From Hyphomicrobiales bacterium (lineage in GTDB: Bacteria; Pseudomonadota; Alphaproteobacteria; Rhizobiales; Rhizobiaceae), in NCBI GenBank assembly GCA_900466475.1, contig UBMI01000011.1:62001-126000 (forward strand): 64,000 nt of DNA, read 5' to 3'. The notes beneath the pieces were generated by a model. The model was not told the DNA's origin, searched no databases, and worked only from the letters and a program-made list of their open reading frames with translations. Shown in pieces: positions 40,432 to 50,215 of this stretch. The translations under genes and the position numbers were made by a program. Position 1 is the first letter of the stretch, and each line of letters opens with the position of its first letter.

Positions 40432-41146
40432 AGCAGGGGAGGCGGCTGCTCCGGTGCGCTATCTGGCATGCTTCCTTTGTGAGAATGAGGAACTTTAGGG
40501 CGATCTAAACATTTCTGCGCGAGATGGTGTGAACGCATATTGCTTCAAGAGCACCTTTGCCGAGCCAGCCACTGGCAGCGCCGTCTTTTCAACTACCGGA
40601 ATCATCCATGCCAGACGACAAGCCATTGTCGAAGTCGTTGTCTCCGAGGGAGAGGTGAAACTGCCTATTGGGATTGCCAGTGTGAAGCAGGCATTGGACA
40701 TGCCAGCGGTTGACGGGCTGGCGTGCTCGCATCCAGATCGCGAGGCAGGTGGTTCACGAACGTATCCATGACCCAGGACGAGCTTGCGAAGTTGCCCTAA
40801 CGCCAACCTAAATAGATCGTTTCTAACTGCCGGACTTAACCCCTCTGACGCCGTAATTCAGCGACGAACAAAACTTCCGGGCGAACGATGCTCGCCTTCT
40901 CCTAAAGGCTGATGAGCTAGCAGTATGACGATGTTTACCTAACTAATAGAAACATCCAGTGCTTGGAGTATATCTGCATTCCTCGCGGTCATGTCTTTCA
41001 CCATGGACCACGGAAGCGGTACCCGCGGCGCTTGCCAGCGGCGACATCGGTGATCCATACGGCACACCGATCAGATGGGAAGCGGGTGCGGCAGAGTTCC
41101 TATGCCGAGCGACGGAACCCACGCCTCTTGAAACCATTTCCACCGG
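40432..41146. other. Gap with one doubtful frame
   Basis: A GTG-start frame 40529-40771 (80 residues, with RRQAIVEVVVSEGEVKLPIG) is the only partly protein-like reading and lacks a ribosome site. The region from 40800 on is AT-richer and holds no gene. Confidence 0.35.
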
Positions 41147-41491
41147 ATGAAGATCCGAGCCGCGTTCCTCAACCTGTCGGAAACCGTCGTTTCGCTGGCG
41201 GGGCATTCTCTCGTCCTTGCAGGAGCCGCCGCTCTCATCGTCGTCTGGTGCGCCGTCGGTTTTGCTCTCGGTCTGCCAAAGGAGTGGCATCTTTTGTCGG
41301 CAATGTTCGGCACGCTCGTGACGCTCTTTCTTCTCCTAATCATGCAGCATAGTCAGAATAGGGACATGGCTGCGCTCCAGGTGAAGGTCGACGAACTCAT
41401 CCGGTCGAGTGAGGCTGGAAACCACATGATCGGCATCGAGCGGCTCGAGGCCGAAGAGTTGGAAAGATTGGCCGAGAACCGGACAACGTAA
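41147..41491 (+). CDS. Low-affinity iron permease family membrane protein
   Basis: A 114-residue inner-membrane protein of the PF04120 (low-affinity iron permease-like) family, with two hydrophobic helices, LVLAGAAALIVVWCAVGFAL and LLSAMFGTLVTLFLLLIMQH, then the family signature HSQNRDMAALQVKVDELIRS and a Glu-rich tail. Bacterial members are small and their transport role is unproven. A paralogue with the same SQNRD motif is at 41842-42258 on the other strand. Confidence 0.85.
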   Translation: MKIRAAFLNLSETVVSLAGHSLVLAGAAALIVVWCAVGFALGLPKEWHLLSAMFGTLVTLFLLLIMQHSQNRDMAALQVKVDELIRSSEAGNHMIGIERLEAEELERLAENRTT

Positions 41492-41579
41492 TCGGGTTCG
41501 GGCGGTTCGCGCGGCGATATCGAGCGGCCGCGCGTTTCGAAAGCAGCGACCCCCGACGTCGTGACATTAGAGAACTAGT

Positions 41580-41604
41580 GGAACCGCAGCATCGTAGAAT
41601 GGTT
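41580..41604 (+). promoter_or_regulatory. Candidate EcfG promoter
   Basis: GGAAC at 41580, 16-base spacer, GGTT at 41601, 24 bases before ATG 41628. Confidence 0.6.
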
Positions 41605-41627
41605 TAACGTCGTCGTCGGAGGTATCC

Positions 41628-41825
41628 ATGATCAGGGAAATCGCAGTCGCTGCCGCATGCGCCATCCTCGTGCTGGAAGGCATGTTCACCCTTCAGCTCT
41701 ACGGACTGAACGCAGCGTCGGGCGCATTGGCGGGAGGCACCGTAGGAGGGCTAGGAATCTTACTTGCGCGCTTTAGATGCAAGGCTTCTCGTCACGGTCG
41801 GCGGCGACCCAACCGCCGTCTGTAG
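41628..41825 (+). CDS. Small membrane protein
   Basis: A 65-residue protein with a hydrophobic start (VAAACAILVLEGMFTLQLYG), a Gly/Ala-rich second segment (GALAGGTVGGLGILLARF) and a very basic end (RHGRRRPNRRL). Likely two membrane helices with a cytoplasmic basic tail. Function unknown. GGAGG at 41615-41619 is the ribosome site, and an EcfG-type promoter lies directly upstream, so it is probably a general-stress protein. It converges with the iron-permease-like gene. Confidence 0.65.
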   Translation: MIREIAVAAACAILVLEGMFTLQLYGLNAASGALAGGTVGGLGILLARFRCKASRHGRRRPNRRL

Positions 41826-41841
41826 CACCGAGACAGGGCGC

Positions 41842-42258
41842 CTAAGTAGCATTGCGCTCCCTTTCCTCGGCTTTGTCCTCGGCGACCTCCTCGACACACT
41901 CGGCCTTTTCCGCCAGCTTTCGGCTCATTTCCCGAAGCTCTTGTTCCTCCAGCTTCTCGATGCCGACGAACTTGTTCTGTGCCTGCGATGTCAGGATCAG
42001 CTCGTCCAGTTTCGCCTGAAGAGCCTTGCCATCGCGGTTCTGCGAGTTCTGAAGAACAAAGACCATGAGGAAGGTAACGATCGTCGTGCTCGTGTTAATG
42101 ACGAGCTGCCAGGTCTCGGAATAGTCGAAAAAGGGGCCGGAGACTGCCCACGCCAGGACAAGAACAACGGCGAGCACGAAGGTCGTCGGCTTTCCGGAAA
42201 GGTCTGCAATGGCGGATGCGAACTTTGAAAATCCCTTGGACATTGCGTTGTCGCTCAT
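41842..42258 (-). CDS. Low-affinity iron permease family membrane protein
   Basis: A 138-residue PF04120 protein: PTTFVLAVVLVLAWAVSGPF and INTSTTIVTFLMVFVLQNSQ as membrane helices, then QNSQNRDGKALQAKLDELIL and a charged coiled tail (REMSRKLAEKAECVEEVAED). Same plan as the shorter paralogue at 41147. The start at 42258 follows AGGAGG on the minus strand. A textbook EcfG promoter (42290-42315) precedes it, so it is likely a general-stress envelope protein; iron transport is unproven. Confidence 0.88.
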   Translation of the reverse strand: MSDNAMSKGFSKFASAIADLSGKPTTFVLAVVLVLAWAVSGPFFDYSETWQLVINTSTTIVTFLMVFVLQNSQNRDGKALQAKLDELILTSQAQNKFVGIEKLEEQELREMSRKLAEKAECVEEVAEDKAEERERNAT

Positions 42259-42289
42259 GAAAAACCTCCTTGGTTCCCCGGAAAATGAT

Positions 42290-42315
42290 AACGCGATCCG
42301 AGCTCGAGCAGTTCC
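42290..42315 (-). promoter_or_regulatory. EcfG promoter, full consensus
   Basis: On the minus strand GGAAC (42315-42311), 17-base spacer, CGTT (42293-42290). Exact match to the EcfG consensus, 32 bases before the ATG at 42258. Confidence 0.75.
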
Positions 42316-42904
42316 GATCTTGGGACTTCAGTCTGAGGTGCCCCGTGTGCCGTGCATGGGAGACTTGCGTTGCGAAGCGCCAATGATAGTCGGCATTCGC
42401 TCATCCTGGCGCGAGTCGAGATCAATTAAGGTTTCTCGGAATCGTGGCCGAACGTCTCAGGCAGCGTTCACGATGATCGATAGCTACCGCGCCGCTTCAC
42501 TGTTCCGCAGTGACGTGATCGCCAATTCGATCGGACCACAGCGAGATCGCCTCCTTCTACGGCCCTGCTCGCGTCTTCCACTGCGCCGATCTTCCGGCGC
42601 TCGACAAGCCCAAAGTGCCGGGGGCATTCGCCCTCGATCGAGACCTGGGCACAGCAGCCCCATATTTCCAGGTTGCACCAGGCCGAGATCAAGTGCCTTC
42701 CCAACCTGCATATCGTGCCCAATGTCATCGTTGTCAGATTGGATCTCGACTTTGAAACCAGCCGCGCCCGAAAGGCGCGCCTCTGGCACCACGGAGTGCT
42801 ACAGAGCATTGAGGCGAAGACCGTCGCACTGGGCTGCGGCGGCCGGGAAACGCCCGGCTTGTGGCGGGGACACGAGTAAGAAAAGAAGCCGTGCGGCCTT
42901 CGGG
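42316..42904. other. Gap without a supported gene
   Basis: Overlapping open frames on both strands (for example 42468-42908 minus, 42209-42976 plus) have no recognisable domain and conflict with each other. Possibly decayed sequence. Confidence 0.4.
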
Positions 42905-43147
42905 TCACCCGACGCGCGATTGTGGAAATTGTCCCGGCGCGTCATCTGGTGGCGTCAGTCGTTGCAGCAATTCTGAGACAAGCGACGCCTCATCGTATTT
43001 GGACTGAGCAAGATCGATTGCAATACTGAGAGCCCGGCGACCCTCAATGCTGTCGATGCCGCAGTGGCGCGTGCGGCACCATTCGCGGACAGCACTCGTA
43101 ACCAGTTCAATTTCGGAATCCGAGAGTGATATGACGGGTAGCAACAT
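42905..43147 (-). CDS. Small hypothetical protein
   Basis: An 80-residue protein: LLPVISLSDSEIELVTSAVR, EWCRTRHCGIDSIEGRRALS, IAIDLAQSKYDEASLVSELL. Helical and well balanced; ATG 43147 is supported by AGGAG nine bases upstream on the minus strand. The frame extends to 43207 with a different composition. No known family. Confidence 0.62.
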   Translation of the reverse strand: MLLPVISLSDSEIELVTSAVREWCRTRHCGIDSIEGRRALSIAIDLAQSKYDEASLVSELLQRLTPPDDAPGQFPQSRVG

Positions 43148-43468
43148 TTCTATGCTCCTGCGGCAGAACGGCAGAAGCAAAGCGCACTCCCAAGCGACCA
43201 CTACCATGAGTTAATGAGGCCGATGAATAGAGGATACGCTCAAACAGCGAGTTCTGATACTCACTATGACATGGTCGGGGTAGTAGTCAGGGGGAGCTAG
43301 CGTTCGCCGCCTTTTGATCTACGAAACGCTCCGAGTATGCTTATGTGCTTCGGCATGCGGCGTACATGCGATAAATCCTGTTCCGCAACCGTCAACGCGT
43401 TTAAAGCCAACGTGAGGCCCCGCGCAGGAGTGCCGGCCCGACGAGCGGCAGGAGAACTCAGACTTCTA

Positions 43469-43681
43469 TCAGCTGTAGCCATTGTGCTCGTCGTTGGCGG
43501 TGACCCGGTTTCGGCGCCGAATACGGCGGTCGCGTGAGACCTGATTGAGGGCACTGAAAAATTCACGCGGCTCAAGCTTGCCGTTGAAAAACCGGTCGGC
43601 AGCGTCCAAAAGCTCCCCCAGGTCGACATTTGCGTTGCCGATCACCCGGTGTCGAATGAAGGCAACAAGTACACGGTCCAT
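43469..43681 (-). CDS. Small hypothetical protein
   Basis: A 70-residue basic protein: MDRVLVAFIRHRVIGNANVD, LGELLDAADRFFNGKLEPRE, then an Arg-rich end. Protein-like composition on the minus strand; no family recognised and no strong ribosome site. Confidence 0.5.
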   Translation of the reverse strand: MDRVLVAFIRHRVIGNANVDLGELLDAADRFFNGKLEPREFFSALNQVSRDRRIRRRNRVTANDEHNGYS

Positions 43682-44132
43682 CGCACATCCTCAGGCCTGC
43701 CAGGAGCATCCGTCTAACAGGGCGGCGTAAAAACTGTTTTCCCAGTAATTTGTTCCCTACCAATTTTGGACTAAAAATACTTCGGCCGGTGCATCTTTTG
43801 GATGCATCAACAAAAAGTTAAATTCTCGTATAAGTAAAATATGCCTGCAGCAACCGGGGCGCCGGTCCATCCTGGACGGCGTCGTAATGCTGAAATCCAC
43901 AGGGTTCTTCTGGCCGGTCGCTCGAACGGGCGAACTCGCTTCGAACCTATTTTTGGTCGACAGCCACAACACTCTCCAGCGGTAGAAGCGCGCAGACGAA
44001 GCATCTACCACTTTCGGTGATGGACCGAACCTTATGATGATACCGCCCTTCCAAAGGGTAGTTTGTTAAGTGCTCAACTATGGGTGATAGTTCGTAAGGG
44101 CTGGGGTGCCTCGAGGGCGTCAGGAGGCTGAC
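43682..44132. other. AT-richer intergenic region
   Basis: Markedly more AT than its surroundings around 43730-43860, with a small hairpin GCATC-TTTTG-GATGC near 43793. No gene supported. It probably holds the promoter of the PhyH-like gene; the ribosome site AGGAGG is at 44122. Confidence 0.5.
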
Positions 44133-45020
44133 ATGGAACCTTTAATCCGCGAAGTGCCACGACTTGCAAATGTCACCAACGATATCTCGGTGACCACTCA
44201 GCTGCAACAGGAACTGCGATCCAATGGCTTTGCGATCATAAGAGGATTATTGACCCCGCAGGAGGCGAAAAGTTTGCGGCCGGTCGTAAGGCGATCGCTA
44301 AAGGCTAACGGCCGCTATTTGTATGGCGGCAAGTTTCAGCTACACGCCATGTACACGACAGAGGAAGTCGCGCGGTTTTTGACATCTGACGTCATCCTTG
44401 CTCGATTGAAGGAAATTACCGATCCTCTCGAAGTCGTTCTTACCGGCGAGTGCGACCTGATGATCAACACGACGTCGTCATGGCACAACGATGTCCCGCA
44501 CCATCCTCGCTGCAAGGATGGCAGTATCTTTGCCGACGACACGTTCAGGGTCTACAAGATTGCGTTCTATCTGCAAGACCAGGGGGACGATTCGCCGGCA
44601 ACGTTGAAGGTTCGCCCGCGATCTCACTTGAAAGGCGTGGTCGATAGCCTTCCGGCAAGAGGGCTCGGTGTCAAAGCGGGTGATGCAATCATATTCGACG
44701 TGCGCATCGAGCACGCCGGCCAGATGCCGACATTTGTTGACCGAAGCCTGCGAAGGATTTGCGAGCTGGTCGCTCCCCCACTTCATCTGGATGCACAAAT
44801 GGCTTTCACCCTGAGCCGCGCGATCCTCCGCCGCATCGCTTTTACACAGGATCGCGTTGCGGTCTTCATGACGTTTGGTCCCGCTGAAGAACAGACCTAT
44901 TCCTATGCCGATGAAGGTCGCCTTCGCCACCCAGGGACAAGAGGCACGCTTAGCACTGAAGTGCTGGCGCAGCTCTCACGGAACAACATACAACCGCCCA
45001 TAATCGGCAGCCCCACGTAA
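44133..45020 (+). CDS. Phytanoyl-CoA dioxygenase (PhyH)-like Fe(II)/2-oxoglutarate protein
   Basis: A 295-residue cupin-fold protein resembling PhyH-type dioxygenases, which use iron and 2-oxoglutarate to hydroxylate small substrates. The iron site is SSWHNDVP (His-x-Asp) near residue 116 and a distal His in IEHAGQMP; RSLRRICELV supplies a basic residue for 2-oxoglutarate. N-terminal RSNGFAIIRGLLTPQEA is typical. The C-terminal 60 residues are less conserved. The start is ATG 44133 behind AGGAGG, not the upstream GTG. Substrate unknown. Confidence 0.78.
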   Translation: MEPLIREVPRLANVTNDISVTTQLQQELRSNGFAIIRGLLTPQEAKSLRPVVRRSLKANGRYLYGGKFQLHAMYTTEEVARFLTSDVILARLKEITDPLEVVLTGECDLMINTTSSWHNDVPHHPRCKDGSIFADDTFRVYKIAFYLQDQGDDSPATLKVRPRSHLKGVVDSLPARGLGVKAGDAIIFDVRIEHAGQMPTFVDRSLRRICELVAPPLHLDAQMAFTLSRAILRRIAFTQDRVAVFMTFGPAEEQTYSYADEGRLRHPGTRGTLSTEVLAQLSRNNIQPPIIGSPT

Positions 45021-45174
45021 GGCCGCGTGAATGGGCGCTCGATGAGATCGAAGTCAGATGGATTTCGGTTGTGGCCAGCCGCGGTGCTGGATGTTTCATA
45101 CATTTCGTAGTCAAGGTAGCGCGATACTGCCCATCGATTGCAACTTCCAGGCAACACGAACAAGGCACGCTAGA

Positions 45175-45906
45175 AGTTCGCGCGGCATCGGCCGGGCGGC
45201 TGCGCTTGCCTTCGCAAGGGAAGGTGCCGCGCTAATCGGCGTGCACTACTCCGCCAATGCGGATGCGGCCAGCGCAACGGTGCGCGATATCGAGACGCTT
45301 GGCGTGAAAGCCGTTGCGGTAAAAAGCGACCTCCGACAGGGTAAGGAAGCTGCCGATAGCCTATGGGCCCAGTTCGGCGAAGCGGCGCGTGCTGAAACCG
45401 GTTCGTCTGCTCTCGACATTCTGGTGAACAACGCCGGTATTGCACCAGCACTGCCTTTGAAGCAGACAAGTGAAGCCGCGTTTGATGAAGTGATGACGAT
45501 CAACTACAAGGCGCCGTTCTTCCTGATCCACGCAGTCGCCGACCACATCCGCGACAACGGCCGGATCATCAATGTCTCCACCGGATTTACACGTATCGCG
45601 GCACCGACCCATCCCGCCTATGCGGCTTCCAAGGGCGCCCTGGAGACTTTGACGTTGGCGCTTGCACCGGAGTTTGCGGCGCGCGGGATCACAGTCAATG
45701 CCGTGCTGCCGGGTGTGACCGAAACCGATATGAATGCGGAGTGGCTGGCATTGCCGGATGCACGCGCCGGCGCCGAAGCACTCTCTGTGTTCTCGCGCGT
45801 TGGAAAGGCGGAGGACGTCGCCGACGTCATCGCCTTCCTTGCATCGAACGATGCGCGCTGGACGACGGGCCAGATGATCGATGCCACGGGCGGCGCCCGG
45901 ATCTGA
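45175..45906 (+). pseudogene. SDR-family oxidoreductase, 5'-truncated
   Basis: From 45175 the frame reads SSRGIGRAAALAFAREG, LDILVNNAGIAP, INVSTGFTRIAAPTHPAYAA (Ser and Tyr-x-x-x-Lys region, YAASKGA) and the ending QMIDATGGARI, an ordinary SDR body. The first beta strand and the TG of the TGxxxGIG cofactor motif are missing: the frame continues upstream to 45058 into sequence unrelated to SDRs. The gene has therefore lost its 5' end and probably cannot bind NAD(P). It follows the PhyH-like gene. Confidence 0.75.
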
Positions 45907-46077
45907 ACTGCATCAAGGTAGTTCACCTTCGAGCTGGCGAAGGCGCGGTCGAAGCCTGTCCCCTTCGGCCCTGCGGCAGGTCCTGCTAGAAGGTTGCCTG
46001 TCTCGCCAATGCTGTCTTGATCAGAAAAAGCAAACATCTGCTTGGGTGCCGTCTCCGGCGCTTGTCGAAGGCAGGTG

Positions 46078-46806
46078 TCAGACCTGAGCCATGCCCCCAT
46101 CCACGGCTATTTCTGCACCCGTGGTAAAACTGCTCTCGTCGCTTGCGAGGAAGAGGGCAGCGGCTGCCACCTCATCAGGTCTGCCCATACGCCCAAGAGG
46201 GATCATCTTGGACAGTGCATCTCGAATTTCCAGTGAGGCGGCCGCCATCATCGCCGTATCCGTCGGTCCAGGGCTGACAACGTTTACGCGTATGCCTTTG
46301 GGAGCAAGTTCGTTGGCCCATGTGCGTGCGAACGAACGGACGGCGGCTTTGGTCGCACCGTAGACGCCATAGCCTTTGGTGCCGATACCGCCGGCGATGG
46401 AGCCAATCAGCACAATCGTTCCGCCCGGCTGCATGATGTCGACGGCGCCCTGTGCCGCAAATACGAGAGCTCGCACGTTCAGGCCGAATGTCCGATCGAA
46501 ATGATCCTCGGAAATGTCTTCTAATTGTGCGTGTTCGGATAGGCCCGCATTCACGACGAGCACGTCGATGCGGCCTTGTTCCGATCGGACCCGCTCGAAG
46601 ACACTCTGAAGATCGGCGCTGTCGCTGGCATCTGCCCGAACCGTTCGGATGCTGCCCATGCCGGCTGACTCAGGTTGGCTCTCGGCTCCCTTGCGGCTAG
46701 TCGCGTAGACCTGCGCCCCTTCGCCGGCAAACCTCTGAGAAATGGCTCCGCCAATGCCACCGACACCGCCGATAACGAGGGAAATCTTGTTCGCTAGTCT
46801 GTTCAT
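46078..46806 (-). CDS. SDR-family oxidoreductase
   Basis: A 242-residue SDR: cofactor motif LVIGGVGGIGGAISQRF (GGxGGIG variant), LVVNAGL, IVLIGSIAGG with the catalytic Ser, YGVYGATKAA (Tyr-x-x-x-Lys), and the ending AEIAVDGGMAQV. It uses NAD(P) on an unknown substrate. It is divergent from an HxlR regulator gene with 95 bases between starts, the usual arrangement for an HxlR gene and its target. Start at ATG 46806. Confidence 0.9.
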   Translation of the reverse strand: MNRLANKISLVIGGVGGIGGAISQRFAGEGAQVYATSRKGAESQPESAGMGSIRTVRADASDSADLQSVFERVRSEQGRIDVLVVNAGLSEHAQLEDISEDHFDRTFGLNVRALVFAAQGAVDIMQPGGTIVLIGSIAGGIGTKGYGVYGATKAAVRSFARTWANELAPKGIRVNVVSPGPTDTAMMAAASLEIRDALSKMIPLGRMGRPDEVAAAALFLASDESSFTTGAEIAVDGGMAQV

Positions 46807-46901
46807 GTTAACTCCATCAAGACTGATAGCGCCAAGATATATTCTCTGTACCTACGGTCAATTACGCACTATATGTAAAGCAGATATCGAGGTGTATACC
46901 G

Positions 46902-47324
46902 ATGCCCAGAACAGACGAAGGTCCGCTCATCAAAGCTTGCTCGTCTCCTGGCCACAAGGCTGTTTCCGCCGAGACGTTGTTGGACGTTGAGAAGGCGCGG
47001 CCGGTGCTTGAGCAGATCGCTAACAAGTGGTCTGTCCTTATCCTGACTGTACTATGTACCAAACCGTCACGCTTCAACGAGATCATGCGTCGCCTTGACG
47101 GGATTACGCACAAAGCCCTCGCCGACGCGTTGAAACGGCTGGAGCGCAATGGGCTCATCCACCGTGAAGTGCTGACAACAACGACGCCGGTTGGCGTCGA
47201 ATATACCATCACCTCGCTCGGTCGCTCCCTTCAGCAACCGTTCGAAGCGCTCTATGCGTGGTCCATGACCTACGGTTCCGAGCTTGAGCGCGCGCAAGAA
47301 GAATATGATCGGGGTCGAGGCTAG
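46902..47324 (+). CDS. HxlR-family transcriptional regulator
   Basis: A 140-residue winged-helix regulator of the HxlR type: QIANKWSVLILTVLCTKPSR then FNEIMRRLDGITHKALADAL and LERNGLIHREV, with the wing VEYTITSLGRSL. Members often sense electrophiles, quinones or aldehydes, sometimes through a cysteine; Cys13 and Cys51 are candidates. It is divergent from the SDR gene and likely regulates it. Confidence 0.9.
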   Translation: MPRTDEGPLIKACSSPGHKAVSAETLLDVEKARPVLEQIANKWSVLILTVLCTKPSRFNEIMRRLDGITHKALADALKRLERNGLIHREVLTTTTPVGVEYTITSLGRSLQQPFEALYAWSMTYGSELERAQEEYDRGRG

Positions 47325-47347
47325 CGGATGCTCGGCCTGATCGCATA

Positions 47348-48208
47348 TCACGCGCCTGCATTTACGAGATGGGCAGACACGGTCGAGATGAACGCGCGAA
47401 GACGCTGAAGACGTCTCAGGTCCCGGTGATATCCCATCCAGATATCTCGCGCCGGCGGCGACTTTGAAAGTTCCAGCCTGCGGATACCGGCGATCTGATC
47501 TCCGACTACGCGAGGCAACACGGCGATCCCGACACCTTGCCGACACATGCGCCCCTGGACGTTGCGGTTGTTCGATCGCAGGATCGGTCTCGCGTTGGGG
47601 AAACTCTTGATGAGCCAATCGATATCGGGGAACTGACCGGTCGATGTATCATGTGTAATCAGCCGGAAACCGGTTCCGTCGCCATATTTAGGAGCAGGCG
47701 AATCCTCGGCGATGTAGACGCCGTATTGGAGCGTGAATAGCCGCCGCTGGACGACATCGGCAGTGTTGAACGGAACGATACGAAAGGCGACGTCGGCCTC
47801 TCGCTGGGCGAGATTGAACAGGCGCGTGCCCGTCAGGATCTCGACGTCGATATTGGGGTAGGCGTTGGAAAAATCCGCCAGGATGGGAGGCAGCACGTAG
47901 GCCCCGAACCAGTCCGCTGATGAAATGCGCAGACTGCCTTTGAGATTCTGCTCCAGCCCCGCAAGCCGGCGCTCCATGCCCAGCGCGCCCTCTTCCATCT
48001 GCTCCGCCAGCGCGATGATCCCGTGGCCCTCCTCGGTCAGCACGAGACCGTCGGCGGTCCGCTGGAAGAGCGTGTGCCCGATCGCCTGCTCAAGTGCGCG
48101 CAGTCGCCTTCCGACGGTCGGATGGCTCGTTTGAAGAGAACGCGCGGCACCGCCAAGCGTGCCGGATCGCGCAATTGCAAGAAAGATTCTGACGTCACTC
48201 CATTCCAT
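47348..48208 (-). CDS. LysR-family transcriptional regulator
   Basis: A 286-residue LysR protein: DNA-binding part WSDVRIFLAIARSGTLGGAA and HPTVGRRLRALEQAIGHTLF, effector domain from GSLRISSADWFG with MCRQGVGIAVLPR near the end. ATG 48208 is preferred to the TTG before it. Divergent from an SDR gene (185 bases between starts), which together with the hydrolase and VOC genes behind it is the probable target. The ligand is unknown. Confidence 0.9.
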   Translation of the reverse strand: MEWSDVRIFLAIARSGTLGGAARSLQTSHPTVGRRLRALEQAIGHTLFQRTADGLVLTEEGHGIIALAEQMEEGALGMERRLAGLEQNLKGSLRISSADWFGAYVLPPILADFSNAYPNIDVEILTGTRLFNLAQREADVAFRIVPFNTADVVQRRLFTLQYGVYIAEDSPAPKYGDGTGFRLITHDTSTGQFPDIDWLIKSFPNARPILRSNNRNVQGRMCRQGVGIAVLPRVVGDQIAGIRRLELSKSPPARDIWMGYHRDLRRLQRLRAFISTVSAHLVNAGA

Positions 48209-48393
48209 CAAACGCCCCTAACAAAACTGAACGCCGAGAATACGATTCTGTCACTTAAAGAACAAACCTAAACACCTAGATTTTTGTCATCGTAAAGGCG
48301 CGCCTTCTGCAGTCCCGACGACTTTCATCAGGGCGCTCAAGTGAAAGAAACGCGCCTTGGGTGTCGTGTGAACTTAACCTCGGAGACAAAATA

Positions 48394-49218
48394 ATGAGAA
48401 CTTGGCTCATAACAGGCTGCTCGAGCGGCTTCGGCCGCCGGCTCGCGCTCGCTGCAGCACAGCGCGGCGATCAGGTCATCGCCACGGCCCGCAATCTTAA
48501 AACGATCGAAGAAATGGCTGAGCCTTTCGACGGCCGCATGATCAGCTTGCCGCTCGACGTGACGGATGCGGCGGCAGCCGAGGCCGCGGCCGCAAAGGCG
48601 GTCGAGATTTTCGGCGGCTTCGACGTGCTCGTGAACAATGCCGGTTACGGACTGTTCGGCGCGATCGAGGAAGGCACGCCCGAAGAATATCGGCCGATGT
48701 TTGAGGTGAACGTCTTTGGTCTGATTGAAACCACGAGAGCCGCTCTGCCCGTCCTGCGAAGTTCAGGCGGAACGATTGTCAACATGTCGTCCGGCGCAGG
48801 CATCGCGGGCAGCGGCGGTGCCGGATATTACAATGCCGCCAAGTTCGCCGTAGAAGGGATTTCCGAAGCGCTCGCCGGTGAGCTGAAGCCGTTCGGCATC
48901 CGCGTGCTGATCGTCGAGCCCGGGCCGTTTCGCACCGATTTCCTTGGCCGTTCGATCACGATGGCGGCCAATGAGATGCCGCAATACGCCGCGAGCTCGC
49001 GTAGGCATTATCGCGCAACCAACAACGGCAATCAGGCGGGCGATCCCGACAAGGCGATTTCAGTGATCCTGCAGGCAGTCGACGCCGATGACGCTCCGCT
49101 TCATCTGCCGCTCGGCCAGATCGCGCATTCGATCGCTGAGCGAAAGCTGGCTTCCTTCCGCAGCGATATCGACGCATGGCGCGACATCACGATCGCCACC
49201 GATTTCGACCAGCCCTGA
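48394..49218 (+). CDS. SDR-family oxidoreductase
   Basis: A 274-residue SDR: WLITGCSSGFGRRLALAA (TGxxxGFG), LVNNAGYGLFG, IVNMSSGAG with Ser, YYNAAKFA (Tyr-x-x-x-Lys), and IVEPGPFRTDF. These features resemble the oxidoreductase subgroup that includes retinol-dehydrogenase-like SDRs. The start at ATG 48394 follows CGGAG; the frame is open 11 codons further upstream. First gene of a rightward unit with a hydrolase (48-base gap) and a VOC gene. Confidence 0.9.
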   Translation: MRTWLITGCSSGFGRRLALAAAQRGDQVIATARNLKTIEEMAEPFDGRMISLPLDVTDAAAAEAAAAKAVEIFGGFDVLVNNAGYGLFGAIEEGTPEEYRPMFEVNVFGLIETTRAALPVLRSSGGTIVNMSSGAGIAGSGGAGYYNAAKFAVEGISEALAGELKPFGIRVLIVEPGPFRTDFLGRSITMAANEMPQYAASSRRHYRATNNGNQAGDPDKAISVILQAVDADDAPLHLPLGQIAHSIAERKLASFRSDIDAWRDITIATDFDQP

Positions 49219-49266
49219 ACGCTGGCCGCGAGCTTTGTTAACGTCAACATCGACTGGAAAGTGACC

Positions 49267-50115
49267 ATGATCGCAACTCTGAAGGGGTTTACCCAGCAAC
49301 TGGTGCCGGCGAATGGGATCAAGATCAACGCCGCCACTGGGGGCTCAGGCCCGCCGATCCTTCTCCTGCACGGTTGGCCGGAAACCTGGTGGGAATGGCA
49401 CCATGTGATGCCGCTGCTGGCCGAGCATTTGAGCGTGGTGGCCATGGATCTGCGGGGCGCGGGTTTTTCCGACTGCCCGCTTGACGGCTATGACAAAGCG
49501 ACGATGGCGCGCGACGCGCATGATGTCATGCTTGCCCTTGGGCATGAACGCTACGCAGTGTGCGGTCATGACATTGGCGGAATGGTGGCGTTGCCGCAGG
49601 CCGCCATCTATCGGGAGGCTGTCACCCACCTGGCCGTGCTCGACGTTCCGCTTCCCGGCTGGACGCAATGGGAGGCGACGATCGCAAGGCTCTGGCACTT
49701 CAGCTTCCATATGAACCGGGATCTACCCGAGCGCCTGATCCATGGCCGTGAATATGACTATGTTTCGACCTTCATGGCTGAGCGGTTCTACGATCACAGC
49801 ACCTTCAATCCGGCGGACATCGAGATCTACGCGAAAGCGATGGCACTTCCTGGCCGCACGCGCGCCGGCATGGAATGGTATCGTACCCTCGCCGGCGATC
49901 ATGCGGCCGCGCTGGAGTACAAGAAGCGACCGCTCGAGATACCAGTACTAGGTCTCGGCGGGGATCAGCGCTTCGGTGCGCATATGGTCCCGATGCTGAA
50001 GGAGTTCGCCAGCGATGTGACGGGCGGCTCGATTGAGCGGTGCAGCCACTATGTCGCGGACGAGCGATCGGCAGAAGTGGCGGCCGCTCTCATCGATTTC
50101 CTCAAGGCCAGCTGA
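49267..50115 (+). CDS. Alpha/beta hydrolase, epoxide-hydrolase/haloacetate-dehalogenase-like
   Basis: A 282-residue hydrolase. Oxyanion motif LLLHGWPETWWEWH (HGxP), nucleophile elbow VCGHDIGGM (Asp nucleophile, as in epoxide hydrolases and dehalogenases), a cap region, acid GLGGDQRFGAH and the catalytic His in RCSHYVADE. Such enzymes hydrolyse epoxides or carbon-halogen bonds through an ester on the Asp. ATG 49267 is chosen; the frame also opens at GTG 49261. Probably cotranscribed with the SDR upstream. Confidence 0.88.
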   Translation: MIATLKGFTQQLVPANGIKINAATGGSGPPILLLHGWPETWWEWHHVMPLLAEHLSVVAMDLRGAGFSDCPLDGYDKATMARDAHDVMLALGHERYAVCGHDIGGMVALPQAAIYREAVTHLAVLDVPLPGWTQWEATIARLWHFSFHMNRDLPERLIHGREYDYVSTFMAERFYDHSTFNPADIEIYAKAMALPGRTRAGMEWYRTLAGDHAAALEYKKRPLEIPVLGLGGDQRFGAHMVPMLKEFASDVTGGSIERCSHYVADERSAEVAAALIDFLKAS

Positions 50116-50215
50116 AACTCTGCGGCCGCCCCGTCGCGGGGCGGATCGCGACGCTGCGGGCAAGTTGCGCCCGCACCTACCGCATTCGATCGATTAAATA
50201 AGAAAGGAAACTGTC

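Noticed and set aside
42468..42908. 146-residue minus-strand gene
   Set aside because: Conflicts with equally long plus-strand frames, has no domain or ribosome site.
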